From assembly GCF_040459645.1 (NCBI RefSeq), contig NZ_JARVHQ010000001.1, forward strand, positions 558,001 to 622,000: 64,000 bases of DNA, written 5' to 3'. This document shows positions 29,030 to 38,850 of this stretch, piece after piece; positions within the stretch are counted from its first letter, which is position 1, and each line of letters starts with the position of its first letter. This DNA is from Bacillus cereus group sp. RP43 (GTDB lineage Bacteria; Bacillota; Bacilli; Bacillales; Bacillaceae_G). Below the pieces are notes generated by a model. It did not search any database and was not told the origin of the DNA. It saw only the letters and a program-made list of their open reading frames with translations. A program made the translations under genes and the position numbers.

Positions 29030-30475
29030 ATGGAGACGATGCCGAATTGGTTAATGCAGCGTGCATTTTTAACACCAGAGCGCACTGCAATTGAAATAGA
29101 GGACGAAAAGGTTACTTTTATGCAGCTACATGAAAAAGTAGTATCTGTTTGTGAACACCTCACGCATGTAGGAGTGAAGCGTGGGCAAAAGGTGGCTGTT
29201 CTGATGAAAAATGGTATGGAGATGATTACAGTGATTCACGCCCTATCTTACGTAGGGGCAGTAGCTGTGCTTTTAAATACGCGTCTTTCAAGAGAAGAGC
29301 TACTTTGGCAAATGGATGATGCTGAAGTTGTTTGTTTAGTGACGGATCAAGATTTTGAGGCTAAAGCTGTTCCCATCTATTCATTCGCCGAGGTGATGAA
29401 TGGACCGAAGGCGGAAGCATCTATACAAGAAGAGTTTTCTTTAGAAGAAGCGATGACGATTATTTATACGTCTGGGACGACAGGGAAACCGAAAGGCGTT
29501 ATTTTAACATACGGCAATCACTGGGCAAGCGCAGTCGGTTCTTCGCTTAATTTAGGGCTTCGTGATGATGATTGCTGGTTAGCTTGTATGCCGATGTTCC
29601 ACGTTGGCGGGCTATCTCTTTTAATGAAAAATATTATGTACGGTATGCGCATTTTACTCGTTCCGAAATACGATGCTGATTTTATTCATAAAGCACTTCA
29701 AACGAGGGGCGTTACGATCATTTCTGTCGTATCAAAAATGTTAACAGATTTATTAGAGAGACTTGGAGAAGGGACATACCCAGCTTCTTTACGATGCATG
29801 TTACTTGGCGGAGGACCAGCGCCGAAACCGTTATTAGAAACGTGTGTGGCAAAAGGAATCCCTGTGTATCAAACGTATGGTATGACAGAAACGTCGTCTC
29901 AAATTTGTACGTTATCAGCTGATTACATGTTAACGAAAGTAGGATCAGCTGGAAAGCCACTATTTCAGTGCCAACTTCGTATCGAAAAAGACGGCGTAGT
30001 AGTGCCGCCACATGCGGAAGGCGAAATTGTAGTAAAAGGGCCGAATGTAACAGGCGGTTATTTTAACCGTGAAGATGCGACGCGTGAGACAATTCAAAAT
30101 GGATGGCTTCATACTGGTGACCTCGGTTATTTAGATGAAGAAGGATTTTTATACGTATTAGACCGCCGCAGCGATTTAATTATTTCTGGCGGAGAGAATA
30201 TATACCCGGCTCAAATTGAAGAAGTGTTACTCTCTCATCCGGCAGTAGCGGAAGCCGGTGTTGTCGGTATGTCTGACGATAAATGGGGACAAGTGCCAGC
30301 TGCATTTGTTGTGAAAAGTGGAGAGGTTACAGAAGAAGAAATTCTTCATTTTTGCGAGGAGAAATTAGCGAAATATAAAGTGCCGAAGAAAGCATGTTTC
30401 TTAGAGGAATTACCACGTAACGCTTCGAAAAAATTGTTAAGACGAGAGTTAAGACAATTAGTGGAGGAGATGTAG
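29030..30475 (+). CDS. menE: o-Succinylbenzoate-CoA ligase
   Basis: 481 residues, ANL superfamily. Activates o-succinylbenzoate to its CoA ester with ATP. P-loop [13 protein letters not shown]5 motif [20 protein letters not shown] and the C-terminal Lys region ([12 protein letters not shown]) are present. I choose ATG 29030 (AAAGGAG 8 nt upstream), giving the 481-residue form; ATG 29027 and 29012 are alternatives. Its last codon abuts menC. Confidence 0.96.
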   Translation: METMPNWLMQRAFLTPERTAIEIEDEKVTFMQLHEKVVSVCEHLTHVGVKRGQKVAVLMKNGMEMITVIHALSYVGAVAVLLNTRLSREELLWQMDDAEVVCLVTDQDFEAKAVPIYSFAEVMNGPKAEASIQEEFSLEEAMTIIYTSGTTGKPKGVILTYGNHWASAVGSSLNLGLRDDDCWLACMPMFHVGGLSLLMKNIMYGMRILLVPKYDADFIHKALQTRGVTIISVVSKMLTDLLERLGEGTYPASLRCMLLGGGPAPKPLLETCVAKGIPVYQTYGMTETSSQICTLSADYMLTKVGSAGKPLFQCQLRIEKDGVVVPPHAEGEIVVKGPNVTGGYFNREDATRETIQNGWLHTGDLGYLDEEGFLYVLDRRSDLIISGGENIYPAQIEEVLLSHPAVAEAGVVGMSDDKWGQVPAAFVVKSGEVTEEEILHFCEEKLAKYKVPKKACFLEELPRNASKKLLRRELRQLVEEM

Positions 30476-31579
30476 GTGGAAATAAAAAAAGCGACACTGT
30501 ATATAACGGAAATGCCACTCGTAATTCCGTTTGCTGCAAGCTACGGAACTTACGAAAGGCGTGAGAGTATCGTTATTGAATTAGAGGATACAGACGGGTA
30601 CCTCGGTTTTGGTGAAGTCGTTGCATTTTCTGAACCGTGGTATACGGAAGAAACGGTGAAGACAGCACTGCATGTACTACAAGATTTTTTATTACCTGAC
30701 TTATTAAGGGCTGAAATTTCTCATCCGAATGAAGTACCATCTTTGTTCCAAAATATAAAGAGAAACCGAATGGCAAAGGCGGGAATAGAAGGGGCTGTTT
30801 GGGATTTATATGCGAAGCGACAAAAGAAGTCATTAGCGACATTACTTGGTGGAACTAGGACTGAAATTGAAGTTGGTGTTGTAATTGGAATAAATACGAT
30901 TCCGGTTATGTTAAAACAAATTGAGAAGTATGCGGAAGAGGGATACGAGCGTTTTAAAGTGAAAATAAAGCCAGAGCATGACTACGAATTATTGAAAGAA
31001 ATTCGTAAAGAGTTCCCGAATATCCCGTTAATGGCTGATGCAAATTCAGCGTACACATTGGCTGATGTAGATAAGTTGAAACGACTAGATGAATTTCAAC
31101 TTATGATGATCGAACAACCGTTAGCGGATTACGATTTTCTTGATCATGCACAGCTGCAAAAGCAAATTGAAACACCAATCTGCTTAGACGAAAGTATTCA
31201 TAGTTTAGAAGATACGCGCGTTGCGATTACACTTGGCAGTTGCCAAATTGTGAACATTAAACCAGGGCGAGTGGGCGGATTAACAGAATCAATCCAAATC
31301 CATAATTATTGCATGGAGCATAACATACCAGTTTGGTGCGGCGGTATGGTGGAGATGGGGATTTCACGAGCGCAAAATGTTGCTCTTGCTTCATTGCCTA
31401 ACTTTACGATTCCTGGAGATATATCCGCTTCTAGTAGACATTGGGAGCAGGATATTATTTGGCCGGAAGTAATGCTTGAGGGCGGGAAAGTGATGGTGCC
31501 GCAAAGTGTTGATGCTGAGTATGAAGTTGACCGCGGGAGACTGGATGAAATCACGAAACAGCGGATTGTTTTTGAGTGA
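30476..31579 (+). CDS. menC: o-Succinylbenzoate synthase
   Basis: 367 residues, enolase superfamily. Dehydrates SHCHC to o-succinylbenzoate. Catalytic K161 and K163 (FKVKIK); metal ligands D188 (ADAN), E213 (IEQPL) and D238 (LDESIHS). GTG start right after the menE stop, ribosome site GGAGGAG within menE. N-acylamino-acid racemase activity is known in relatives, but the menE context argues for MenC. Confidence 0.95.
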   Translation: MEIKKATLYITEMPLVIPFAASYGTYERRESIVIELEDTDGYLGFGEVVAFSEPWYTEETVKTALHVLQDFLLPDLLRAEISHPNEVPSLFQNIKRNRMAKAGIEGAVWDLYAKRQKKSLATLLGGTRTEIEVGVVIGINTIPVMLKQIEKYAEEGYERFKVKIKPEHDYELLKEIRKEFPNIPLMADANSAYTLADVDKLKRLDEFQLMMIEQPLADYDFLDHAQLQKQIETPICLDESIHSLEDTRVAITLGSCQIVNIKPGRVGGLTESIQIHNYCMEHNIPVWCGGMVEMGISRAQNVALASLPNFTIPGDISASSRHWEQDIIWPEVMLEGGKVMVPQSVDAEYEVDRGRLDEITKQRIVFE

Positions 31580-31602
31580 TAAATTGAAGCTTCCTTAGGC
31601 TG

Positions 31603-31628
31603 CTCTCAAATAGCGAGAGGATTTTTTC
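31603..31628 (+). terminator. Terminator after menC
   Basis: CTCTC-AAATAGC-GAGAG followed by ATTTTTTC, 24 nt after the stop. Confidence 0.75.
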
Positions 31629-31635
31629 GTTAATT

Positions 31636-31760
31636 GTCGGTAAGTCGATATATTTCAATAATCGCTGATATAATTCGAGTTACGGTCGATATAATTGAAA
31701 AATCGCTGATATAATTCAAGTTGTGGTCGATATATTTGGCAAATCGCTGATATAATTTTA
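31636..31760 (+). repeat. AT-rich tandem repeat, 41-bp period, copy 2
   Basis: Three units of a 41-bp motif (GGTCGATATAATT.. AATCGCTGATATAATTC.. AGTT); two consecutive GGTCGA occurrences are exactly 41 bp apart (31684 and 31725). Related degenerate copies lie at 4174-4252 and 34666-34730. No coding frame. Confidence 0.75.
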
Positions 31761-31796
31761 TTTACCAAGGTTACTTTAACGAGTAGCCTTTTCGTA

Positions 31797-31826
31797 TTGT
31801 ACAAATTGGATAGACTAGTTTACAAT
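31797..31826 (+). promoter_or_regulatory. Probable promoter of the VanRS-like operon
   Basis: TTGTAC (31797-31802) - 18 bp - TACAAT (31821-31826), followed 27 nt later by an AAAGGGGGAG ribosome site. Confidence 0.5.
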
Positions 31827-31863
31827 CTAGCGTATAAAAACGGAATGAAAAAGGGGGAGTAAA

Positions 31864-32562
31864 ATGAAGCGGATTTCAATTTTAATCGCTGATGATGAGG
31901 CAGAAATTGCTGATTTAATTGAGATACATTTAGAAAAAGAAGGGTACCATGTTGTGAAAGCAGCGAATGGGGAAGAGGCGGTTCATATTATTGAAACGCA
32001 GTCAATTGACTTGGTAGTTTTAGATATTATGATGCCGAAAATGGACGGTTATGAGGTGACACGCCAAATTCGTGCGAAACATCATATGCCAATCATTTTC
32101 TTAAGTGCGAAAACATCTGATTTTGATAAAGTGACAGGTCTGGTACTAGGCGCAGATGATTATATGACGAAACCTTTCACACCAATAGAATTAGTTGCAC
32201 GTGTAAATGCACAACTGCGTAGGTTTTTTACGTTAAATCAACCGAAAGTAGCGGAGAGTAAATCTGCTTTAGAAATAGGCGGAGTCGTAATTAATCCTGA
32301 GCGCAGGACGGTTGATGTATATGGTGAGCAAATTGAATTAACGCCGAAAGAGTTCGATATTTTATATTTATTAGCGAGTCATCCGAAGAAAGTGTACAAT
32401 GTGGAAAACATTTTTCAGCAAGTATGGGCAGATGATTATTATGAAGGCGGAAATACAGTAATGGTACATATTCGTACATTACGGAAAAAGCTTGGGGAAG
32501 ATAAACGAAAGGATAAGTTAATAAAAACAGTATGGGGGGTAGGTTATACTTTCAATGGCTAA
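31864..32562 (+). CDS. Response regulator, OmpR family (VanR-like)
   Basis: 232 residues. Receiver domain 1-118 with acidic D10/D11, phosphoacceptor D54 (VVLDIMMPKMDG) and K in YMTKPF. C-terminal winged helix (~135-230) with ELTPKEFDILYLLA and VWGVGYTF. Overlaps its partner kinase by 8 bp and is followed by a VanY peptidase, the gene arrangement of vancomycin-type regulators. In B. cereus-group strains this set lacks the ligase genes needed for true vancomycin resistance. Confidence 0.93.
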   Translation: MKRISILIADDEAEIADLIEIHLEKEGYHVVKAANGEEAVHIIETQSIDLVVLDIMMPKMDGYEVTRQIRAKHHMPIIFLSAKTSDFDKVTGLVLGADDYMTKPFTPIELVARVNAQLRRFFTLNQPKVAESKSALEIGGVVINPERRTVDVYGEQIELTPKEFDILYLLASHPKKVYNVENIFQQVWADDYYEGGNTVMVHIRTLRKKLGEDKRKDKLIKTVWGVGYTFNG

Positions 32563-33661
32563 CATGATGAAAAGCTTTCGTTTTAAAATGATTGCCTTAT
32601 TTGCATTAAGTATGGTGCTCGCAGCTACTGTAACTTATATAATTTATAAAGGATTGCAGCTGTATTATAAAACGATGGTTCGCTACGAAGAGCCTTTAGC
32701 GCAATTTCGGTCAATGGTAAGGGAATTTGGAGACATTAACTTCTTTTTAATTTTCTTTATTCCGCTATCTATTATCTTTTTCTTCTTTTTGACAAAACCG
32801 TATTTAAAATACTTTAGTGAAATTTCTAATGGAATTCATCATCTTGCGAACGGTAACTTTACAAATAAAGTTCAAGTTTCATCAAATGATGAGTTTGGAA
32901 ATATCGCGCGCGAAATAAATGTTGCGAGTGAAAAGTTAAAAGAAGCTGTGGAAAGAGGCGACTTTGCAGAAAGTAGTAAAGATCAGCTTGTTGTAAATTT
33001 GGCTCATGATTTAAGAACGCCATTAACATCCGTGTTAGGATATTTAGATTTAATTCTTAAAGATGAGAACTTAACAAAAGAACAAATTAAACATTTTTCC
33101 ACGATTGCATATACGAAATCGCAAAGGCTGGAAAGTTTAATCGATGAGTTATTTGAAATTACACGTATGAATTATGGCATGCTAAAGCTGGATAAAAAGC
33201 CGATTGATATAAGTGAGTTGCTTATACAGTTAGAGGAGGAATTGTATCCGTTATTAGAAAAACAGCATTTAGAAGCTAGATTGAATGTGGATCCTCATTT
33301 ACCGATGCACGGTGATGGAAAATTGTTAGCTAGAGTATTTGAAAACTTGTTAACAAATGCCGTTCGTTACGGATATGATGGACAATTTGTTGATATGAAT
33401 GGGTATGTTGATAATGGAGAAGTTGTCGTACAAATTATGAATTACGGAGATAGCATTCCAGAAGAAGATTTACCTTATCTTTTTGATATGTTTTATACAG
33501 GTGATAAAGCGAGAACAGAGAACCGTGGCGGGACAGGCCTTGGACTATTTATTGCGAAAAATATTGTCGAGCAACATAACGGTACGATTTCTGCTGAGAG
33601 CAATGTAGTTAGAACGATCTTTGAAGTACGATTGCCAAAAGACGAGAATTTAACAACTTAA
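32555..33661 (+). CDS. Sensor histidine kinase (VanS-like)
   Basis: 368 residues. Two membrane helices (~11-32 and ~62-80) flank a short outside loop; HAMP ~82-135; HisKA with H151 in NLAHDLRTPLTSVLGY; HATPase_c with NLLTNAVRYG and GGTGLGLFIAKNIVEQH. Partner of the regulator just upstream. The small sensor loop suggests recognition of an envelope ligand such as a cell-wall precursor or an antibiotic, which is inference. Confidence 0.92.
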   Translation: MANMMKSFRFKMIALFALSMVLAATVTYIIYKGLQLYYKTMVRYEEPLAQFRSMVREFGDINFFLIFFIPLSIIFFFFLTKPYLKYFSEISNGIHHLANGNFTNKVQVSSNDEFGNIAREINVASEKLKEAVERGDFAESSKDQLVVNLAHDLRTPLTSVLGYLDLILKDENLTKEQIKHFSTIAYTKSQRLESLIDELFEITRMNYGMLKLDKKPIDISELLIQLEEELYPLLEKQHLEARLNVDPHLPMHGDGKLLARVFENLLTNAVRYGYDGQFVDMNGYVDNGEVVVQIMNYGDSIPEEDLPYLFDMFYTGDKARTENRGGTGLGLFIAKNIVEQHNGTISAESNVVRTIFEVRLPKDENLTT

Positions 33662-33743
33662 TAAAAATTTAAACTTTACCCCACTTTTTATTTTAATAGT
33701 TTTTTCTATTCTATACGTAAGTTACGTTAAGGAGGAACTAGAA

Positions 33744-34604
33744 ATGAAAAAGTGGGTATTTATTTCTTTTTTTATAGCATGCACAGTATGTGTAGGCTTT
33801 TATATATCACCGTTATTTCAAAAGGAAATCGACGTTAAAATTGTCGGAAAAGATGAGCTAGTAAAGGCGGCAAACACCGAGAGGAAAGAGATTACGAAGG
33901 AACAAATTTATAAGGGCGATTTATTATTAGTTAACAAAGATTATCCAGTAAAAAAAGATAGTATTAGGTCTGATATTATAAATGTAAATCATAATAGTGA
34001 ATTAGTGAGAGGCTATGTAATATTTGATAGAAATCTTCGTTTATCAAAGGATGTTGTGAAAAAGTTTTTGAACGTTGTCGATGCGGCTGGAAAAGAAAGT
34101 GTTAACCATTTTTTGATTAGTAGTGGCTATAGAGATTTTCAAGAGCAAAAACAGCTATATGAAAAAATGGGATCTGATTATGCGCTTCCAGCAGGATACA
34201 GTGAGCATAATTTAGGCCTATCACTGGACGTTGGGTCTACTCAAAAGAAAATGGAGAAAGCTGCTGAAGGAAAATGGATTGAAGAGAACGTATGGAAGCA
34301 TGGCTTTGTATTACGTTATCCGAAAAATAAAAGTAACATTACTGGAATTCAATATGAGCCATGGCACATCCGTTATGTCGGCCTACCTCATAGCGCAATT
34401 ATGCAAAAAAAGAATTTCACACTAGAGGAATATTTAGATTTCTTAAAAGAGGAAAAAGAGATTTCGACTGAAGTAGAAGGTAAGAAATATACGGTTTCTT
34501 ATTATAAAATTTCGGGGGATATGAAAGTGAATGTTCCGGCGAATAAGCAGTATGAAATTTCGGGGAACAATATGGATGGGGTTATTGTGACGGTTCAGGA
34601 ATAG
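33744..34604 (+). CDS. vanY: D-alanyl-D-alanine carboxypeptidase, VanY type
   Basis: 286 residues, M15B peptidase. An N-terminal hydrophobic anchor (5-22) places the enzyme outside the membrane. Zinc ligands H155 and D162 (SEHNLGLSLD) and H208 with catalytic E205 (EPWHIRYVG) are all present. VanY removes the terminal D-Ala from peptidoglycan pentapeptides, lowering glycopeptide target levels. 82 nt after the kinase; an AAGGAGG ribosome site precedes it. Corresponds to the VanY of B. cereus/B. anthracis. Confidence 0.93.
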   Translation: MKKWVFISFFIACTVCVGFYISPLFQKEIDVKIVGKDELVKAANTERKEITKEQIYKGDLLLVNKDYPVKKDSIRSDIINVNHNSELVRGYVIFDRNLRLSKDVVKKFLNVVDAAGKESVNHFLISSGYRDFQEQKQLYEKMGSDYALPAGYSEHNLGLSLDVGSTQKKMEKAAEGKWIEENVWKHGFVLRYPKNKSNITGIQYEPWHIRYVGLPHSAIMQKKNFTLEEYLDFLKEEKEISTEVEGKKYTVSYYKISGDMKVNVPANKQYEISGNNMDGVIVTVQE

Positions 34605-34640
34605 AAAAGAAGGCTGTTCCGTTTGGGACAGTCTTTTATT
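34605..34640 (+). terminator. Terminator after vanY
   Basis: AAGGCTGTTCC-GTTT-GGGACAGTCTT stem with T-run directly after the stop. Confidence 0.85.
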
Positions 34641-34665
34641 ATATAAGGAAGTGAGGGGCATTTTT

Positions 34666-34730
34666 GTCGGTAAATCGATATTCCTTGTTAAATCGTCGAT
34701 CTATTGTAAGTTACGATAGATATAATTTTC
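34666..34730 (+). repeat. AT-rich ATCGATAT-type repeat, copy 3
   Basis: One and a half units of the motif seen at 31636: GTCGGTAAATCGATAT, AAATCGTCGATCTATT, AAGTTACGATAGATATAATT. Non-coding. Confidence 0.65.
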
Positions 34731-34779
34731 CGTACTATCAACATGCTGGAGAGCTCCTTTTTTATTTATTTTTAAACAT

Positions 34780-34791
34780 TATAACGTTATA
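34780..34791 (+). promoter_or_regulatory. Palindrome, possible GntR operator
   Basis: TATAACGTTATA is a perfect 12-bp palindrome ~110 bp before the first gene of the catabolic operon that encodes a GntR/UTRA regulator. Length and symmetry suit such a repressor; binding is inferred. Confidence 0.4.
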
Positions 34792-34855
34792 TTTACTTCT
34801 TCCTTTTTCTGTGTTACGCTAAATGTGTGAAAGAGATATAAAAAATGAAACTTTA

Positions 34856-34870
34856 ATGTAAGCGTATTCT
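34856..34870 (+). promoter_or_regulatory. cre site (CcpA) before the sugar-acid operon
   Basis: ATGTAAGCGTATTCT matches every position of the catabolite-response consensus WTGNAANCGNWNNCW, 33 bp before the start of the first gene. Predicts glucose repression of the operon. Confidence 0.7.
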
Positions 34871-34902
34871 TATGGCTTCTTATAGAAAAGGGTGGAAATA
34901 CA

Positions 34903-36003
34903 ATGACAGAACGATTCGTACTACGTAATGTGAAACGTGTGAACGGGGAAGAGATTGACATTGTAATTGAAAATAATAAAATCGCACAGGTGACGAAAGC
35001 TGGTACTGGCGAGGGTGGAAAGATTCTTGATTACTTTGGTACTTACGTATCGAGTGGCTGGATTGATTTGCACGTTCACGCTTTTCCAGAGTTTGATCCG
35101 TATGGCGATGAAGTGGATGAAATTGGCGTTAAGCAAGGGGTAACGACAATTGTTGATGCAGGTAGCTGCGGAGCTGATCGTATTGCAGATTTAGTACAAA
35201 GTAGAGAGCAGGCAAAAACGAATTTATTTGCCTTTTTAAATATTTCTCGCATCGGTTTGAAACGAATTGATGAATTATCCAATATGGAATGGGTAGATAA
35301 AGAGAAGGTAATAGAAGCAGTAGAAAAGTATAAAGATGTAATCGTTGGGTTAAAAGCAAGAATGAGTAAAAGTGTCGTTTGTGATAGCGGAATTGAACCG
35401 CTTCATGTAGCGCGTTCTTTATCTCGTGAAACATCATTACCGATTATGGTACATATCGGTTCAGCTCCTCCGCGTATTGAGGAAGTTGTACCTCTTTTAG
35501 AAAAAGATGATGTGATTACACATTATTTAAACGGGAAAGAAAATAATTTATTTGATGAAGAAGGCAAACCGCTACCTGTGTTACTAGATGCAGTGAATCG
35601 CGGCGTACATTTAGATGTTGGTCACGGTAATGCTAGTTTTTCTTTTAAAGTAGCAGAAGCGGCAAAGCGTCACGATATTGCCTTTAATACAATTAGTACA
35701 GATATTTATCGGAAGAATCGTATACACGGTCCAGTGTATAGTATGGCTCACGTTCTTTCGAAATTCCTTTACTTAGGGTATTCGCTGGAAGAAGTGATTG
35801 ATGCGGTTACGAAAAATGCAGCAGCGTGGCTAAAAAAACCAGAGCTTGGCCGTATTCAAGAAGGAGATATTGCAAACTTAACTTTATTTACGGTGAAAGA
35901 TGAGCCAATTACGTTAATTGATTCAGAAGGGGATCAGCGCATTGCTGAAAGAAGGATTGATACGAAAGGGGTTGTAATCAATGGGTCATTCATTGAATGC
36001 TAA
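34903..36003 (+). CDS. Amidohydrolase/dihydroorotase-like metalloenzyme
   Basis: 366 residues. Amidohydrolase-superfamily barrel with the metal motif DLHVHAF (~52-58), GLKARMSKS (candidate carboxylated Lys), HIG and the conserved DVGHG. It belongs to the group found next to D-glucosaminate-6-phosphate lyase genes (EF_0837-like); the exact reaction is not established to my knowledge, with deacetylation or deamidation of an amino-sugar acid likely. GGGTGG ribosome site; overlaps the next gene by 23 bp. Confidence 0.8.
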   Translation: MTERFVLRNVKRVNGEEIDIVIENNKIAQVTKAGTGEGGKILDYFGTYVSSGWIDLHVHAFPEFDPYGDEVDEIGVKQGVTTIVDAGSCGADRIADLVQSREQAKTNLFAFLNISRIGLKRIDELSNMEWVDKEKVIEAVEKYKDVIVGLKARMSKSVVCDSGIEPLHVARSLSRETSLPIMVHIGSAPPRIEEVVPLLEKDDVITHYLNGKENNLFDEEGKPLPVLLDAVNRGVHLDVGHGNASFSFKVAEAAKRHDIAFNTISTDIYRKNRIHGPVYSMAHVLSKFLYLGYSLEEVIDAVTKNAAAWLKKPELGRIQEGDIANLTLFTVKDEPITLIDSEGDQRIAERRIDTKGVVINGSFIEC

Positions 36004-37084
36004 GTACGGATTAAAAAGAGTGATTAATGCGAGCGGTAGAATGAGTATTTTAGGTGTATCCGCTCCGACAGATACAGTTATGGATGCGATGAAACATGGT
36101 GGACAAAATTATGTGGAAATTGCTGATTTAGTAGATAAAGCAGGAGACCATATTGCGAGAATTCTAGATTCAGAGGCAGCGGTCGTTGTGAATTCAGCAT
36201 CGAGCGGAATTGCGCTTTCTATCGCTGGTATCGTTACAGAAGGAAATCGCCGTAAAAGTGAAAGACTTCATCAAGAGGTCATCGCGAAAAGCGAAGTGAT
36301 TATGCTAAAAGGCCATAATGTCCAGTACGGTGCTCCTGTTGAAACGATGATTTACTTAGGTGGCGGTAAACTTGTAGAAGTCGGATACGCAAATGAAGGA
36401 AAAGCAGAACATATTGAAGATGCAATCGGTGAAAATACAGCGGCAATTCTGTATGTGAAATCACATCATGCTGTGCAAAAAAATATGATTTCTGTTGAAG
36501 AAGCTTGGGAAGTAGCGCAGCGAAATAACGTACCACTTATCGTGGATGCGGCAGCTGAAGAAGATATTCAAAAGTATGTGAAGTATGCAGACCTTGCCAT
36601 TTATAGCGGTTCAAAAGCGATTGAAGGACCTACTTCTGGTATTGTCGGAGGGAAACGAAAATATATTGAATGGCTGAAAGTGCAATTACATTGCATCGGA
36701 AGAAGTATGAAAGTTGGGAAAGAAACAACATTTGGTTTACTTCAAGCGCTCGATGAGTACGGAGTAAAAGAAGATAAGAGCCAGCAAGAAAAAGAATTGT
36801 TACAAGTACTTATGCCGCTAAAAGAATTAAACGGTGTAAATGTAACGATCGTTCAAGATGAAGCGGGAAGAGCGATTTTTAGAGCACGTATTCATATTAA
36901 TGAGAAAGAGTTAAATAAATCAGCGAAAGACGTTGTGACAGCATTACGCGAAGGGGAAATCGCAATTTACACACGTGATTACGGAGTAAGACAAGGATTC
37001 TTTGATATCGATCCACGTCCACTTCAAGGCGATGACATACATGTGATTGAAGAAAAAATGAGAGAAATTGTAGGGGGAAACTAA
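35981..37084 (+). CDS. PLP-dependent D-glucosaminate-6-phosphate ammonia-lyase-like protein
   Basis: 367 residues, fold-type I SelA-like family. The PLP lysine is in YSGSKAIEGPTSG, with VDAAAEED upstream for the cofactor ring. Relatives (DgaE) convert D-glucosaminate-6-phosphate to 2-keto-3-deoxy-6-phosphogluconate and ammonia. The next gene encodes a matching aldolase, which supports that role. Starts within the preceding gene. Confidence 0.82.
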   Translation: MGHSLNAKYGLKRVINASGRMSILGVSAPTDTVMDAMKHGGQNYVEIADLVDKAGDHIARILDSEAAVVVNSASSGIALSIAGIVTEGNRRKSERLHQEVIAKSEVIMLKGHNVQYGAPVETMIYLGGGKLVEVGYANEGKAEHIEDAIGENTAAILYVKSHHAVQKNMISVEEAWEVAQRNNVPLIVDAAAEEDIQKYVKYADLAIYSGSKAIEGPTSGIVGGKRKYIEWLKVQLHCIGRSMKVGKETTFGLLQALDEYGVKEDKSQQEKELLQVLMPLKELNGVNVTIVQDEAGRAIFRARIHINEKELNKSAKDVVTALREGEIAIYTRDYGVRQGFFDIDPRPLQGDDIHVIEEKMREIVGGN

Positions 37085-37085
37085 A

Positions 37086-37841
37086 ATGACAAACATTCAA
37101 AAACGTTTTTATAAAGGCCGCGTAGCATTAAATGTATTAGCGAACAATATCCGAAATGCGAAAGAAATTTTTGAAGCAGCAGAAGGTTATGTAGTAGTAG
37201 GTGTATTATCAAAAGATTATCCAACAGTAGAAGAAGCAGTTACAGCGATGAAAGCATACGGAAAAGAAATTGATGACGCTGTATCAATTGGACTTGGAGC
37301 TGGAGATAATCGCCAAGCGGCAGTTGTAGCTGAAATTGCGAAGTATTATCCTGGTAGTCATATTAATCAAGTGTTCCCTTCAGTTGGAGCGACACGTGCA
37401 AACCTTGGCGCAAAAGATAGCTGGATTAATAGTTTAGTATCCCCTACAGGAAAAGTAGGTTACGTGAATATTTCTACTGGCCCAATTAGTGCAGCTGGAG
37501 AAGAAAAAGCAATCGTTCCAATTAAAACAGCGATCGCACTTGTACGTGATATGGGCGGAAATTCATTGAAGTACTTCCCGATGAAAGGTTTAGCTCATGA
37601 AGAAGAATATCACGCAGTTGCGAAAGCTTGTGCGGAAGAAGGATTCGCATTAGAGCCAACGGGCGGAATTGATAAAGAAAACTTCGAAACAATTGTACGT
37701 ATTGCGCTTGAGGCAAATGTAGAGCAAGTTATTCCGCACGTGTACTCTTCTATTATTGATAAAGAAACTGGCAATACGAAAGTAGAAGATGTACGCGAAC
37801 TATTAGCGGTAGTGAAGAAGTTAGTTGATCAATATGCGTAA
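37086..37841 (+). CDS. 2-Dehydro-3-deoxyphosphogluconate aldolase, DgaF-like
   Basis: 251 residues, TIM-barrel aldolase of the DgaF/EF_0839 family, distinct from classical Eda. Conserved features are GLGAGDNRQAAVVAEIA, VFPSVGATRA, NISTGPIS and LEPTGGIDKENF. Cleaves KDPG to pyruvate and glyceraldehyde-3-phosphate. One base after the lyase gene; its stop overlaps the kinase start. Confidence 0.85.
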   Translation: MTNIQKRFYKGRVALNVLANNIRNAKEIFEAAEGYVVVGVLSKDYPTVEEAVTAMKAYGKEIDDAVSIGLGAGDNRQAAVVAEIAKYYPGSHINQVFPSVGATRANLGAKDSWINSLVSPTGKVGYVNISTGPISAAGEEKAIVPIKTAIALVRDMGGNSLKYFPMKGLAHEEEYHAVAKACAEEGFALEPTGGIDKENFETIVRIALEANVEQVIPHVYSSIIDKETGNTKVEDVRELLAVVKKLVDQYA

Positions 37842-38850
37842 GAAAATTGCAGCATTCGGTGAAGTAATGATGCGCCTGCAAGTACCAGGATATGAATTGT
37901 TATCACAAGCTAACACATTAAAATACTCATTTTCTGGTACAGGTGTGAACGTGGCAGCAGCACTTTCTCATCTCGGGCATGAAGGATTTCTTATTTCAAC
38001 TTTACCGGAAAATTCGGTTGGAGATGCGGCATTATCATACATTCAAAAGTTAGGTGTGCAAACCCCGCTTGTTTCAAGAGGCGGCAAACATGTTGGCATG
38101 TACTTTTTAGAAAATGGATTTGGAGCACGTGCAAGCCGCGTTACATATTCGAATCGACTAGAAAGTAGTTTCAATACGGCATGTGAAGAGATGTACCAAT
38201 TCGAAGAAATCGCAAAAGAAATTGATATCGTTCATTTTTGCGGTATTACACTTGCGATGAATGATACTGTGCGCCATCATATGAAATCTTTAGCGAAAGC
38301 AGTTAAAGAAAACGGAGGCACCGTCGTTTTTGATTGCAACTATCGTCCATCGCTTTGGGGAGAAGATGGATATGAACAGGCGAAGCCGCATTATGAAGAG
38401 ATGCTTGGGCTAGCTGATATTGTAATGATGAATGAAAAAGATGCAATGTTCGTTCTAGGAATGAAAACAGAAGAGACGGAGCGAGAGGCACAGCTGATGG
38501 ATCTCATTCCAAAGGTCGCTGAAACGTATAGTATCACTACAATTTCTGGTACACATCGCTCTATTAATAGCGATAATACACACTCGCTTCGCGGGTTTAT
38601 ATGTAAAGATGGTGCGTTCACTTTTGCAAAAACACTTACGTTTTCTGTATATGATAGAATAGGTGCTGGAGATGCTTATACGAGCGGGATTATTCATGGC
38701 GAGATAGAAGAGTTTGCACCAGAGAAAGCTGTTTCATTTGCGTCAGCAGCTGGAATGCTTGCACATACAATCGTCGGTGATACGCCAATGTCATCAGGGA
38801 AAGATATACTTCGGGCAATGACGGCATCAGTAGGTGATGTAGAAAGGTAG
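37834..38850 (+). CDS. Sugar kinase, PfkB family (2-keto-3-deoxygluconate kinase-like)
   Basis: 338 residues. PfkB/ribokinase fold with the N-terminal GEVMMRL motif and the C-terminal ATP/catalytic motif RIGAGDAYTSG. Probably phosphorylates 2-keto-3-deoxygluconate to feed the aldolase; specificity is inferred from context. The start is ATG 37834 inside the aldolase stop region; an in-frame TTG at 37825 is possible. Confidence 0.85.
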   Translation: MRKKIAAFGEVMMRLQVPGYELLSQANTLKYSFSGTGVNVAAALSHLGHEGFLISTLPENSVGDAALSYIQKLGVQTPLVSRGGKHVGMYFLENGFGARASRVTYSNRLESSFNTACEEMYQFEEIAKEIDIVHFCGITLAMNDTVRHHMKSLAKAVKENGGTVVFDCNYRPSLWGEDGYEQAKPHYEEMLGLADIVMMNEKDAMFVLGMKTEETEREAQLMDLIPKVAETYSITTISGTHRSINSDNTHSLRGFICKDGAFTFAKTLTFSVYDRIGAGDAYTSGIIHGEIEEFAPEKAVSFASAAGMLAHTIVGDTPMSSGKDILRAMTASVGDVER

